A program made the translations under genes and the position numbers. 64,000 bases of DNA, from contig NZ_FOVN01000006.1 in NCBI RefSeq assembly GCF_900115185.1, forward strand, positions 62,001-126,000, written 5' to 3'. Positions 41,030 through 52,500 of the stretch are shown in pieces (position 1 is the first letter of the stretch; the number at the start of each line of letters is the position of its first letter). Under the pieces are notes generated by a model that did not search any database, was not told where the DNA came from, and worked only from the letters and a program-made list of their open reading frames with translations. This stretch comes from Algorimicrobium echini. Its GTDB lineage: Bacteria > Bacteroidota > Bacteroidia > Flavobacteriales > Flavobacteriaceae.

Positions 41030-42139
41030 GTGATAAAGCTCCACGATTTATATTTTAAACCATTTATTTCTGAAACAGAAATTGCAGCAACCGTAGAACG
41101 TATGGTTCATGAAATTGCTGATGAATTAGGTGATGAGATACCTGTTTTTATTGGTATTTTAAATGGCTCGTTTATGTTTGTAAGCGATTTTGTAAAAAAA
41201 TACCCCAAACCTTGTGAAGTCACTTTTATTAAATTGGCCTCTTACGAGGGTGTGAAATCTACTGAAGATATTCAGCGCCTTATTGGTTTAACTCAAGATT
41301 TAACAGGGCGTACAGTTGTTATTTTAGAAGATATTATCGATTCTGGAAACACCCTTACAGAGGTTCATAGGATTTTTGAAAATGAAAACGTTAAAAAGCT
41401 CATTATAGCCACTTTATTTTACAAGCCAGAAGCGTATAAAAAAGATTATAAATTACATTATGTAGGTATGGAAATTCCTAATAAATTCATAGTTGGCTAC
41501 GGTCTAGACTATGATGGATTAGGGCGTGATTTACCTGAAATATATCAACTTAAAACAACACAACACATGACGAATATTGTCCTATTTGGACCTCCAGGAG
41601 CAGGAAAAGGCACACAGGCGGAATTTTTAAAAGAAAAATATAATTTAGTACATATTTCCACTGGTGATGTGTTCCGATTTAATATTAAAAATGAAACGGC
41701 TTTGGGCATGTTAGCTAAATCATACATGGATAAAGGCGAATTGGTGCCTGATGAAGTGACCATTGATATGTTGAATGCTGAAGTTGAAAAAAATGCCGAC
41801 GCAAAAGGGTTTATTTTTGATGGATTTCCAAGAACCAATGCGCAGGCAGATGCACTGGACAAATTTATGGATGAAAAAGATTCTCAAATTGACGCTATGA
41901 TAGCTTTGGAAGTAGATGATGAGGTCTTGGTGAAGCGTTTATTAGAGCGCGGAAAAACAAGTGGTCGACCAGATGATGCTGACGAAACTATTATTAGAAA
42001 TCGGATTAAAGAATACTATAAAAAAACAGCTATATTAAAGGATTACTATTCTGAACAAAATAAATATTTTGGTGTGAATGGAGTGGGTAGTATTCAAGAT
42101 ATTACCAAGCGCTTAAGTCAGGTAATTGACAAGCTATAA
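41030..42139 (+). CDS. Hypoxanthine phosphoribosyltransferase-adenylate kinase fusion
   Basis: A 369-aa two-domain enzyme. Residues 1-175 are an HPRT: LNGSFMFVSDF, the PRPP loop VVILEDIIDSGNTL (97-110), and GYGLDYDGLGRDLPEIY at the end. Residues 180-369 are an adenylate kinase: GPPGAGKGTQ (187-196), ISTGDVFR, FDGFPRTNAQ and LLERGKTSGRPDD, with the short LID form. The reading frame is continuous. GTG at 41030 is used because it begins the HPRT. An ATG at codon 180 (41567) lies exactly at the start of the kinase and could give a free Adk by internal initiation. The fusion links salvage to AMP/ADP balance. Confidence 0.93.
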   Translation: MIKLHDLYFKPFISETEIAATVERMVHEIADELGDEIPVFIGILNGSFMFVSDFVKKYPKPCEVTFIKLASYEGVKSTEDIQRLIGLTQDLTGRTVVILEDIIDSGNTLTEVHRIFENENVKKLIIATLFYKPEAYKKDYKLHYVGMEIPNKFIVGYGLDYDGLGRDLPEIYQLKTTQHMTNIVLFGPPGAGKGTQAEFLKEKYNLVHISTGDVFRFNIKNETALGMLAKSYMDKGELVPDEVTIDMLNAEVEKNADAKGFIFDGFPRTNAQADALDKFMDEKDSQIDAMIALEVDDEVLVKRLLERGKTSGRPDDADETIIRNRIKEYYKKTAILKDYYSEQNKYFGVNGVGSIQDITKRLSQVIDKL

Positions 42140-42307
42140 TTGCTTTAGCAGAAATTTGTTTTTTGAGAGCTGAACAGGCTTAAGTTCAAAAAATCAAAAT
42201 AAAGCAAGCATCCTATTTAGGGAAAAATGTAACGATTAATTTAAAGTACCAGGTGTAAATTTAGGCCTGTAATCTTTAAATATAAGTTTATAAATTAAAA
42301 TATAATT

Positions 42308-43306
42308 ATGACTGAAGGAAATTTCGTGGATTACGTAAAATTGTATGTGTCTTCCGGAAATGGTGGAAAGGGTTCTGCACATTTACATAGAGAAAAATAT
42401 ATTGAAAAGGGAGGTCCAGATGGTGGCGATGGTGGTCGTGGAGGACATGTCATTATACGCGGAAACCAAAATCTTTGGACCTTATATATTTATAAATTTA
42501 AAAGGCATTTTAAGGCAGAACATGGCGAACACGGAAGTAAGAGTAGAAGTACAGGAGCCGATGGTTCTGATGTCTATATGGATGTGCCATTAGGGACTGT
42601 TGTTCGTGATAAAGAAACAAACGAAGTTCTGTTTGAAATTACCGATCATGGTGAAGAAAAGATAATAGCAAAAGGCGGAATGGGAGGTCGTGGAAATTGG
42701 CATTTTAAAACCTCCACAAATCAAACACCACGTTATGCCCAACCAGGCATACCTGGTGAAGAGATTGAAATTATTTTAGAACTCAAAGTGCTTGCCGATG
42801 TTGGACTTGTTGGATTTCCTAATGCTGGGAAGTCCACCTTATTATCGGTTGTTACGGCTGCAAAACCTAAAATTGCAGATTATGAGTTTACTACCTTAAA
42901 ACCTAATTTAGGAATTGTAGAGCATCGTGATCATCAATCGTTTGTTATTGCTGACATTCCCGGAATTATCGAAGGTGCTGCAGAAGGTAGAGGACTTGGT
43001 CATTATTTTCTTCGACATATTGAGCGTAATTCGGTGTTGTTATTTTTAATTCCTGCCGATGCCGATGACATTAGAAAACAATACGATATTCTTTTAGATG
43101 AATTGAAACGTTACAATCCTGAAATTTTAGATAAAGAACGTATTGTTGCCATCTCCAAAAGTGATATGCTGGATGATGAACTGAAAGCTGAACTGAAAGA
43201 AATTTTAGATGGCGAATTGCCTGTAGATTATTTGTTTATTTCATCTGTAGCGCAACAAGGACTTCAAGAGCTGAAAGATAAATTGTGGAAATTGTTGAAT
43301 GATTAA
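42308..43306 (+). CDS. obg: GTPase Obg
   Basis: Ribosome-assembly GTPase. The 332-aa protein has the glycine-rich Obg fold (about 1-155; [24 protein letters not shown]-like repeats) and a G domain with [13 protein letters not shown] (G1), DIPGIIEGA (G3) and AISKSDM (G4). The third, poorly conserved C-terminal OCT domain is missing, as in many Bacteroidota. It is followed after six bases by the ion channel gene. Upstream (42140-42307) there are only short inverted repeats with no clear -7 box. Confidence 0.97.
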   Translation: MTEGNFVDYVKLYVSSGNGGKGSAHLHREKYIEKGGPDGGDGGRGGHVIIRGNQNLWTLYIYKFKRHFKAEHGEHGSKSRSTGADGSDVYMDVPLGTVVRDKETNEVLFEITDHGEEKIIAKGGMGGRGNWHFKTSTNQTPRYAQPGIPGEEIEIILELKVLADVGLVGFPNAGKSTLLSVVTAAKPKIADYEFTTLKPNLGIVEHRDHQSFVIADIPGIIEGAAEGRGLGHYFLRHIERNSVLLFLIPADADDIRKQYDILLDELKRYNPEILDKERIVAISKSDMLDDELKAELKEILDGELPVDYLFISSVAQQGLQELKDKLWKLLND

Positions 43307-43312
43307 TTAGTC

Positions 43313-44020
43313 ATGAAGCAGCAAATAAAAAATATTGTAGAAATCCATGATACGCCATTAAGTCGGATTTTTGCTATTTTTATTCAGGTGCTTATTTTAG
43401 TTTCTATTGTAACATTTACTGTTGAAACCATTCCTGATTTGGATCCAAGTACACGTTTAGTTTTAAACGTTGTTGAGGTTTTTAGTGTTGTTGTTTTTAC
43501 TATTGAGTATGTCCTTCGTATTTATGTAGCTGATAGCAAGCCAAAATTTATTTTCAGCTTTTTTGGGATTATAGATTTACTAGCTATTTTACCATTCTAT
43601 TTGTCGTTTGGTGTTGATTTACGCTCCCTGCGTGCGTTACGTTTTTTAAGACTTTTTAGAATTTTGAAATTAGTTCGCTATAATAGAGCCATGAATCATT
43701 TTACTACGGCTATTAAATCTGCAAAAGAAGAAATTCTCCTATTTCTATTTATTACTTTAATTTTAATTTATTTCGCAGCTGTTGGTATCTACTATTTTGA
43801 AAATGCAGCTCAACCTGAACACTTCTCTTCCATATTTGATAGTTTATGGTGGGCAATAGTAACCCTAACTACAGTAGGATATGGCGATGTATACCCAATA
43901 ACAGTAGGCGGAAAGGTATTTACGTTCTTTATTTTGCTTATCGGTTTAGGGATTGTTGCTATTCCAACAGGTATCATCTCATCAGCTTTAACAAAATCTG
44001 TTGATAAAAACGCAGAATAA
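43313..44020 (+). CDS. Voltage-gated-like potassium channel
   Basis: A 235-aa six-helix channel. The S4-like segment (103-123) has regularly spaced arginines (LRSLRALRFLRLFRILKLVR), and the pore carries the K+ selectivity filter TVGYGD (187-192) before the last helix. A cytoplasmic C-terminus is almost absent, so no RCK or cyclic-nucleotide domain regulates it. It follows obg by six bases and is probably co-transcribed. Its role in ion balance is inferred. Confidence 0.92.
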   Translation: MKQQIKNIVEIHDTPLSRIFAIFIQVLILVSIVTFTVETIPDLDPSTRLVLNVVEVFSVVVFTIEYVLRIYVADSKPKFIFSFFGIIDLLAILPFYLSFGVDLRSLRALRFLRLFRILKLVRYNRAMNHFTTAIKSAKEEILLFLFITLILIYFAAVGIYYFENAAQPEHFSSIFDSLWWAIVTLTTVGYGDVYPITVGGKVFTFFILLIGLGIVAIPTGIISSALTKSVDKNAE

Positions 44021-44043
44021 TTTTCGTATATTTAAAATAAAAA

Positions 44044-44550
44044 ATGAAAAAATTTCAAGCCCTAATTCTTACCTTGATATTAACGTCTTGTGGTGTTACG
44101 GTAAGTTATGACTACGAAAAAGGAACAGATTTTACCCAATACAAAACCTACCATTATTTTGATGATATGCAAACGGGTTTTAGTCAGTTAGACTCCAAAC
44201 GATTTTTTACGGAATTAGATGCGGAACTTCAAAGTAAAGGATTTGTATTATCAGAAACACCAGATTTTATTATTGATGTCAAGAGTGTAACGTATCAAAA
44301 TCAACAATCCAGTTCCGTTGGTATGGGAGTTGGTAGTGGTGGAGGTGGCATGTCTGTTGGTATACCAATTGGTCAGGGCTCTGTTTCTAGACAAATTATT
44401 TTAGACTTTGTTGATGGTAAAACACAAAAACTGTTTTGGCAAGGCGTGAGCAGAGAACCAACGGCACCTGAAAACTCTCCCGAAGCACGAACCGCTCAAT
44501 TTAAAACGGTGGTATTGAAATTATTGGAGAAATATCCACCCAAAAAATAA
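44044..44550 (+). CDS. DUF4136 lipoprotein
   Basis: A 168-aa outer-membrane-type lipoprotein. The signal ends in a lipobox (LTSCGVTV, Cys16), followed by VSYDYEKGTDFTQYKTYHY, the opening of the DUF4136 domain, and a glycine-rich stretch (GVGSGGGGMSVG). DUF4136 proteins have no known biochemical function. It lies 23 bp after the ion channel and ends two bases before the convergent M64 peptidase gene. Confidence 0.87.
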   Translation: MKKFQALILTLILTSCGVTVSYDYEKGTDFTQYKTYHYFDDMQTGFSQLDSKRFFTELDAELQSKGFVLSETPDFIIDVKSVTYQNQQSSSVGMGVGSGGGGMSVGIPIGQGSVSRQIILDFVDGKTQKLFWQGVSREPTAPENSPEARTAQFKTVVLKLLEKYPPKK

Positions 44551-44552
44551 GC

Positions 44553-45944
44553 TTACTGTTTAATAACTTTTTTGCTTGCTAATAAAACAGAATCACTGTA
44601 AATGTTAGCAATATAGAGTCCTGCCGCTTGCTGATTTAAATGTATAGTATTTGTTATACCAGATTCTAAACGGGTTGATAAAACCTCTTTACCGTCCATA
44701 CTCGTTAATTCTAAACGTAAATTTGACGAATTGAAATTCTCAAATTTCACATGTAGAGCATTGTTTGTAGGGTTTGGAAAGAGTGCAATAGAAAACCGAT
44801 TTTCTTCAGTTGTAATATCAGTAACACCCAATGTTGTATTGTCAATACTCCAAGTAATTGTTGCAATGTGAATAGTTTCATGGTTATCTATACGTTGCAA
44901 ATTGGTGTTGTCGGTTACAGCAACCGAAAGATTGTTTATCCCGTTATTCACTTCTGCTTCCAAAAGCGACACCATATTGACACCAGTTGTATATGCAGAG
45001 CCATTTAATGTCCAAGTTGTTTCTAACGTATTTGAGGTTGGGTTAATAAGTGAGACATTAAAAGAAACTGGAAAGGTTGAGGTCTCAATGGATAAATTGG
45101 TTGGTGAAAAGCTATCAATTGGTGATACTAAATCGTGAATTTTTTCAATAATTCCTTCTTTACAAACAGCACAAAACGGGAATCCTAAATAACGCATTTT
45201 ACAAGTTTGGTGTGGTCTGTACCACGTGGAACAAGATCCAGTGGTGCAATATTGAAATACGCCAACACCATTAGAACCGACCCAATTAGACCATTTTACC
45301 AAACTTGGATCTGTTTCTTGAGTCATATTAATACCTTCTTCAGCATAAAAATCACCTGGATAATATTCGTCTTTCAAGTCTACAAACGAATGTCCTATTT
45401 CATGAATGGCAATTTCATCAGCACTTGTTCCTGTAGATGCTACGGGAAATTCACCACCACTTCCACCGTAATACGGCGAATTAACTAAAATAAGCGCTTG
45501 CTCGTATTCAGGAAAATTTGTTGCTAAAACTGAAGTGATTAAACTATAGTTTGGTGCGTATAATAAACGATGTGAGCCAAAACCATCATAAGTACTGCCA
45601 AAAAAATTATCAACAGTTGAAACAGGAACGCTATAACTCGCTTCATCTGCTGCCGTTCCTGGATGTGTGGCGCCACTTTCGTTTGAAATAACCTTGATGA
45701 TATGCACGTTAAAATAATCTGAATACTCTGAAAAAGGTGATTGACCAAATAGAGCACTCACAAAATTTGCAGCGTCAGTTTCAAAATCTGTCAATTCACT
45801 TGCCGTGTAACCATCACCAAGAATAACCATATTGATGCGTTTGTCATTATCGCCAGCATTTTTAATGGTTTCTACATCAAAAGTCTGCGCGAAAGCGCTC
45901 GTTACATAAAGAAGTAATAATAGTGGAAGTAGTTGTTTTGTCAT
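44553..45944 (-). CDS. Secreted M64 (IgA-peptidase-like) metalloprotease with T9SS tail
   Basis: A 463-aa exported zinc protease. A signal peptide (1-19) precedes the catalytic domain with HEIGHSFVDLKDEY (His180, Glu181, His184, with Asp191 nearby), the M64 pattern. A linker resembling a fibronectin/Ig-like domain follows (about 285-370). The last 80 residues (SIALFPNPTNNALHV...) are a type IX secretion sorting domain, which would direct the protein to the surface. M64 enzymes were named after an IgA protease, but the substrate here is not established. It lies five bases after a small gene and is co-oriented with the alpha-2-macroglobulin. Confidence 0.93.
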   Translation of the reverse strand: MTKQLLPLLLLLYVTSAFAQTFDVETIKNAGDNDKRINMVILGDGYTASELTDFETDAANFVSALFGQSPFSEYSDYFNVHIIKVISNESGATHPGTAADEASYSVPVSTVDNFFGSTYDGFGSHRLLYAPNYSLITSVLATNFPEYEQALILVNSPYYGGSGGEFPVASTGTSADEIAIHEIGHSFVDLKDEYYPGDFYAEEGINMTQETDPSLVKWSNWVGSNGVGVFQYCTTGSCSTWYRPHQTCKMRYLGFPFCAVCKEGIIEKIHDLVSPIDSFSPTNLSIETSTFPVSFNVSLINPTSNTLETTWTLNGSAYTTGVNMVSLLEAEVNNGINNLSVAVTDNTNLQRIDNHETIHIATITWSIDNTTLGVTDITTEENRFSIALFPNPTNNALHVKFENFNSSNLRLELTSMDGKEVLSTRLESGITNTIHLNQQAAGLYIANIYSDSVLLASKKVIKQ

Positions 45945-45949
45945 AATAA

Positions 45950-46423
45950 TTATAGCTTGGTTATTATGTAATTGGTGGTGTCCGAATTGGTTATAACATA
46001 CATCCGAGCATATTTAGCGGTTTCATGGTAAGGCATTCTGAAAGCAAAATCGGTACTTTCCAATGCAATAAGGCGTTTTTCTAAATCACCAGAGTCATTT
46101 ACAAATTCAACCACTTTTTCAAGCGGATTTTCTATATAAAGCGTTTCAATTACCTGTAACTCCTTATCCAGTAAATCACATGCGAGATTACCTTTTTTAA
46201 ACAGTTCTTTTTCTTCATGAAATCCTTTAATACGTCCTTTAGCTAATATCGTTTTTAAGTGACGTATTGTAGGTGTTGCATCAGATGATTTTTTAATATG
46301 ATAGGTTAAAAAAATCATGCTGTCCGCTACTTTTTTAATGTCTTGCTTTACGGTACTATTCTGTGCGAACACAGTTGTTCCAAAAGTGAAAACGGTTAGC
46401 ATTATAAGAAGCCTGTGTTTCAT
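45950..46423 (-). CDS. Hypothetical secreted protein, 157 aa
   Basis: An N-terminal signal peptide (cut after VFAQ) is followed by a mostly helical protein of about 135 residues with no domain I recognise. It lies 83 bp downstream of the alpha-2-macroglobulin gene and five bases upstream of the M64 protease gene, all on the minus strand, so it probably belongs to the same operon and acts in the periplasm. Confidence 0.7.
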   Translation of the reverse strand: MKHRLLIMLTVFTFGTTVFAQNSTVKQDIKKVADSMIFLTYHIKKSSDATPTIRHLKTILAKGRIKGFHEEKELFKKGNLACDLLDKELQVIETLYIENPLEKVVEFVNDSGDLEKRLIALESTDFAFRMPYHETAKYARMYVITNSDTTNYIITKL

Positions 46424-46506
46424 AAATAAATACAGATTGTATGGATTTGTAAAGTTAGTGATTTCATAAATAGAACATTAGCAAATATTAGTTTTTTCAT
46501 ATAAAT

Positions 46507-49500
46507 TTAGTCAACTGAAATTCGAACACCCTCGCTATGGCTTGAAAATTCAGGTGCATACATACTTTGGATTGTGGTAATTCCATTGCTCATATTTCCA
46601 GCATTATTCACGCGTAAATCGTATTCAAATACATAAACACCTTTCGGTAAAAAGTCGAAAAAGAAGTTTGTACTCGCATCTTTCGTGCTTTCATAATAAC
46701 CCAAACCGTCCTGCCATTTGTAGGACGATAAGACATTGATAGGTTCTAATCCTGCGGCACGCATATCTTTCATGTGAATGAATTCCATATCACGATCGCT
46801 ATGTAATTCTATACGTACGCGTACTAAATCGCCAATCTGTAAATCGGTTTCTGATGTGATTTCTGAAATAACTTCGCCAGAATCTGTATTGGTTTTTTTG
46901 AAGAGTTTTTTCTTCAATTGTAACGGTGTTTTGGCTGTGGTGATTTTATCTAAATCTTCAAAATATTGCCAATATAAACCTCCCCAAGCAATACCTTTCC
47001 CTGTTTTTGTTAAGGTAACATCTGCCATTTCTGGTTTTATTTCTGAAGCATTCCAAGATGTTTTATAGTAACCAGTTCCCGCTTCCACTTTTACGGCTTC
47101 TAGTTTTGAAGGGTCTATTTTTTTATTGCCAACTAAAACGGTAACGGCTTCGGTTACCGATAACCAATCGCTTCCTTGTAGCAATAAAGCGTAAACAGCT
47201 TCGGTAGTTGCTTTGGTGCTTTCCCATTTATTGGTTTGCTTATTTTTTAATAACCACATTTTTAGATTGTCAATGTCATGGGTATTATTGGTTGCGCTAT
47301 ATATGGTTGAGCCAACTTCCTGAAATGCCTCAATCAGCAACGCTTGGGTTTCTATAGGCGCTTGATACCAATGCCAAGATGCGGTATTGTCTTTCCAGTA
47401 CATGCCTAATTCGTCATTCGTGATGCTGGTTTCTTTTAAAGATTTTAAAATTTTGCCAGCAGTTTTAGGCTTGTTCATTCTATGTGAAATAAGCGTCATT
47501 AAGCCTTTTGAATAGATAGAACGCGACAACCAATAGCTGTCTATTTGCCCTAAATAATATTCCGAAATATCTTGAACTTCTTTACTACGTTTTATCTCTG
47601 GAAAGAAGCTTCGCATATATAAATAATGTAATTGCGTATAACTTAAATGGTCTTTGCTTAAGTCGGCATCCTTATTGTATTTGGTGATGTTTTTATATTC
47701 TTTTATGAATTCATTATCTAAATAAGCAATAGCGTTTGAAATCATAGCTACTTCGCTAGCGCTCTGAATGACATTTAATTTATCCAAATGTCCAAAACCG
47801 GTTATAATATGTTGCGTAATAAAACGGTTTTCGCGTCCACCTTTAAACCAAGGCCATGCGCCAGATGTCATTTGATTTTGTTGGAGTTTACCCAATGCGT
47901 TTTGCAATTCGTTGGTCATTTTATTCAAATCGAATAACAAAGCAATCCGTTTTTTCTGTTCCGTTTCACTTTGTGCATCACGTAACCAAGGTGTTTCTTG
48001 AATTAATATGTTTTTTAGTTCGGGGTTTTTCTCCAAATTCGAAACTAATGCATCCGAATTTCGCCACTGATTAAACACCTCTTGAATCCGTGGATTGCTA
48101 TTGGCTATGTGACTTGCCAAGGCATTGGCGTAATAGCGACTAAAAGTTTGCTCATTACAGTCATACGGATATTCCATTAAATAGGGAAGTGCCTGAACCG
48201 CATACCAAGCTGGATTGGAGGTCATTTCCAAAGTCAGTTGGTGATGTTTTAAACTAGATGAGGTATTCGTTTTTAGTTTATCCAACGTGAATGTTCTGGT
48301 TTCGTTGCTCTTAATCCACATCGGTAAGGTTTCGGTTACCAATAATCGGTTAGATAAAACAGGCATGGCATTTTGTTCGCCATCACTAAATGCGCCAGCT
48401 TTGGCAACTACTTTATATTGAACAGCATTTACTGTTTCGGGAATGTTTAATAACCAAGATACTTGGGTGTTGCCTTTGGCATCAACTTCAAAAAGCCTCT
48501 CTGGCTTCACCATCTCTCCTGAGGAGAGAACCAATAATTGTGCAGATATATCTTCACCAGTTATAGCATCGGTTAGTTGTAATTGCGCTTGTCCTGATAA
48601 ATTTTTGTTTGATAGATTCGCAATTTTAGTACTGATGGTTATGGCATCACCATGACGTAAAAATCGTGGTGCGTTTGGAATGACCATCAATTCTTTTTGG
48701 GTAACCGTTTCTAAACTGGTGACCTGACTTTCTAACGTTTTGGTATGTGCCAACACTTGCAATTTCCATTTGGTTAAAGCCTCTGGTGTGGTGAAATTAA
48801 AACTTACATTGCCTGCTTCATCTGTTTGTAATTGTGGAAAGTAGAATGCGGTTTCTTGGAGGTTTTTGCGGATGGTGATGCCTGAAAAGTCTGATTTTTT
48901 AGATTCAGAACTTTCTTGGTTTTGTAAACTGTCTTTTGGACTTCCTAATGCTTGATCAGCTTCAGGTGCCATTTCTGTTTCGTAAGCTATGTCACGTTTT
49001 TCTCTTTTTATTCCCATCGCAGACACAATAACTTCTTCATGTTCCAAATCTTCTTCATAAAAATAATTATCATCTCCAAAATAAAACCCAAACCAGTTCA
49101 ATTGGTCATAACCTTGGTGTGGAAACCCCATATTTAAACGTGGTGTATTTTGTATCCTGAAATTTTGGATTCCAAAACTGTAATGCGCTTGTCTGGTTGC
49201 GTTGGAATAATAAGTGGGCTTTTCTAACGGATTGAATGTCCAATTATGAGGTTTAAATTGGTCTAAAGATGCGTCATACATACTAGCCAAAATTTCAGCA
49301 GATACTTTGTTGCCTTGAGGTCCTTTAATTTTAAATGCCCAAGTTTCATCAGTTCCTGGTTGCAATTTATCTCGGAATGTGGTGGTTTCAATTTCTAAAT
49401 CGGTTTTAGGGTATGGCACTGAAATGATTTCTGTTCCCGATTGAAAACTATTGGCAAAAGCAAAACTGTAGTTGACAGCAAATCCACCAAAATCTGCTTC

Positions 49501-52500
49501 TGTAACTGGGATTTCAATGGTTTTTTTGTTGTTGTTTAGGTTTACTACATAGCTTTTTATTGTTTTTTTGTCTTTCTCAATATCTATCGTAAATGTGATA
49601 TTTTCGGCTGCTGAACCCATGGTTAGCAAAACAGTATCATTTGGTTGATAGGTGTTTTTATTAGTTGTAATTATAAATAATTGATTGTCGGCAACGGTTT
49701 TATCGGTATCACTATACAAATTTGTTTTGGCTTCTGCTGTAACTGCATGACCAAATTTATCGGTACTTTCTAGAACAATGACATACATACCGGAATCCCA
49801 TTTTTTGATGTTTCTTAATGTGATGGTTTTCGATTTTTCCGTGTTAAAATCGGTTTCAAAAACCATATCGCCTTTTTTCCAATTATTGGGGTTATCTTCA
49901 TTCGCATACGCATCGTGTGGAAATTTCGCTTTAAATTCCGTTTCTGAAAGCATTTTATATTCTGGTGCTTCCCAAGGTCTACTGCGTAAAACCTCTTCTG
50001 GTGCTTGCAGTTTATATATTTTAAGCGTTCCAGTGGCTGGTGTAAATTCGCCATTTAAATTTCTCGTATCAATTTCAATAGTGTGATTTTTAGTGGTTTT
50101 GTCTAACGTATTTTCAACAGCAATAGAAGCCGTCATGGCATGATAACCTACATTTACTATAATGGAACTACTTCGTGTTTCGCCATTGATATCGGTGACA
50201 TCGGCTGACACTTCATAATTAAATATTGGTAAGGTGCTTTTGTCAACACTGCTATCTGGAATGGCTTTAAAAGTAATTTCGAATTCGCCTTTATCGTTGG
50301 TGGTACTTTCGCCATGGGTAATTTCTTGAACTTCCGAATTAAAACGCGGACGATACCAATAATACCAATCTGGATATTGGACTTTTCTGTGCACGCGATA
50401 CACCACTTTAGCATTTGTAATATTACTACCAGCAAAAGCCAATGCAGTTCCTTTCACTGTTATGGAGTCATTAATTTTAAAAGTTTCTGAAATGGGTTTA
50501 AAGGTGGTTTCAAACTTTGGACGTTTGTATTCTTCTACTGAAAAATAGGTGTTTGCATTTCCTAAATGATGCGATTTTCCTAATAATTGGATTCTAAAAC
50601 CACCAGTTAATCCAGTATTCGGCAAAATAAATTCGCCAGTAACAGAACCGAATTCGTTTGTTCTTAAAGTCAACCGATTAACCTCTTCGCCGTTTACATT
50701 ATATAAAACGGCGTCGGTTTCTGCATCCACTAAAACGGTGGATTTACCATGTGTAGTTTTCATAGCAATCCCTTTAAAATAAACCGTTTGCCCAGGTCTG
50801 TAAATACTTCTATCCGTAAAAAGGAAACCTTTATAGCTAACCGGATCTTCGTTCAGTTTGTATTCAGGATTCACGTAATAATCACCAAAATAGGCTTTGT
50901 CGGTTTTAGAGTTGGCTACAATTTTTACTTGGGTCCAACGGCTTTGTGTTTTTGATATTTCAACGTTGCCATTGGAGTCAGATGTGAACGTTTTATGTTT
51001 AAAATCACCATTGTAATTTTCTTTGTAACTTATTTTAACAGTGAGATTCGGTATGGGCTGCCCATTATTCCGATTAATAAACTGGTAGATCTGTCTGTCG
51101 TTTTCCGCTTTATCCACCAAAGCAATATTGGTAATTTGAAGTGTTTGAATAGCAAATGTGTTCGCTTCGTTTTTCGCTGAAGCTACAATCAGAAAGCGAC
51201 CATTTTCCAAGGCCGGAATTATTACTTCGGTTTGATGTTGTTGGTAATCGCCTTCATTTTTTAAGGTGGCTTGCCAAGATTTTGAAAGTGTTAATTTTTT
51301 TACAAAGGCCAGTTGTTCGTCCTCTCTATAAATTTTTCCGAAGGCTTCAAATTCCTTTTCGGTGAGTTTATAGGCTTTAAAACCTAACGTATTTAAGTTT
51401 TTGTAGGTCACCAACATTCTGGCATCTTGCTGAATAGGTACATGTCTTTCGGTTTGTACTTGTAAGCTTTGGAGTTTTATTTGTTTTTGTAAAACAGCAC
51501 ATTTTTTGGCAGCCGTAGTGTTTGGAAAGTTCTTATTTACGGTTTCGCAAAGATCATAGGCTTCTTTAATTTTCCATTGCAATTCGGGTGCTTTTTTTGG
51601 TTCATAACGTTCGCCTTGTTCGTTAAATAATTGCGCGATTTCAAAGGCATATAAGCCCGATTCTTCAGATGTATAATCAGCACGGGATTCTTTCAACGTT
51701 TCTAAATACACCATTTCTTTATTGCTGAAAGTGGCATAATCTTTTACAAATTTTAAACGCGCGATGTCAATATCCACTAACGCTTTAGTAGTCTTGTTTT
51801 TTAGGTGAAATTGAGTCAGCTTCTGATAGATTTTTAATGCCTGAAGCTGCAAGGATGTACTGTCTTTAGAGGCGATTTCTGTTTGTGAAAATTCAATTGC
51901 TGGACATAAAAATTTAGGATCATTAATTTCAAATTTATAGGCAGGTTGGCTGATGCTGTTTTCATCTGTTTTATAAAAATTGAGCGCTGTGTTAGCTAAT
52001 AAATCGTAAAGCGTTGGTCTAAATTGTTTGGAGTTTGGTTGCGAGTAAATAATAGCATCAAAATCGGAAATAGGTGTTTGTTGAAGCGTCTGTTCATTTT
52101 CTAAAGACAGCTTGTACTGTGTTTGAATTTCCGTAAATAACGTTTCTAAATCCCAAGTCCTGAAATCGGTGTCATCTACTTTTTCTGCCGTTTGTGTTCG
52201 GTTATAAAATTGCCATCTGTTTTGCTGAAAATACTGCCAATACATAGTGGCTAACATATTTTGTAAGATGTTTTTAGTAGGTGTTTCGCTTTGAGCTATT
52301 TCATGTTTGAAATCGGCAATAATTTGTAGTTGTGCCTCTTCTTCCAAGGTTAAGGCATACTTGCTTTTATACAGCAAAGCTTTAATTGCTTGTGGTTGAT
52401 TATCTTCGTGTTTTGCTTGCCTTGAAATTTTGGTAACAATATCTAAAGCCGATTTCGGTAAACCTTCGTTTTCAAGTTTTTCAACCGATTTCCAAAGTGC

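Noticed and set aside
41030-42139. HPRT-Adk fusion as a frameshift or assembly artefact
   Set aside because: The frame is continuous across a normal linker, and both halves have all motifs at the usual length.
42140-42307. Inverted repeat TTGCTTTA/TAAAGCAA upstream of obg as a riboswitch
   Set aside because: The arms are short and 50 nt apart and the sequence is AT-rich; no known riboswitch core is visible.
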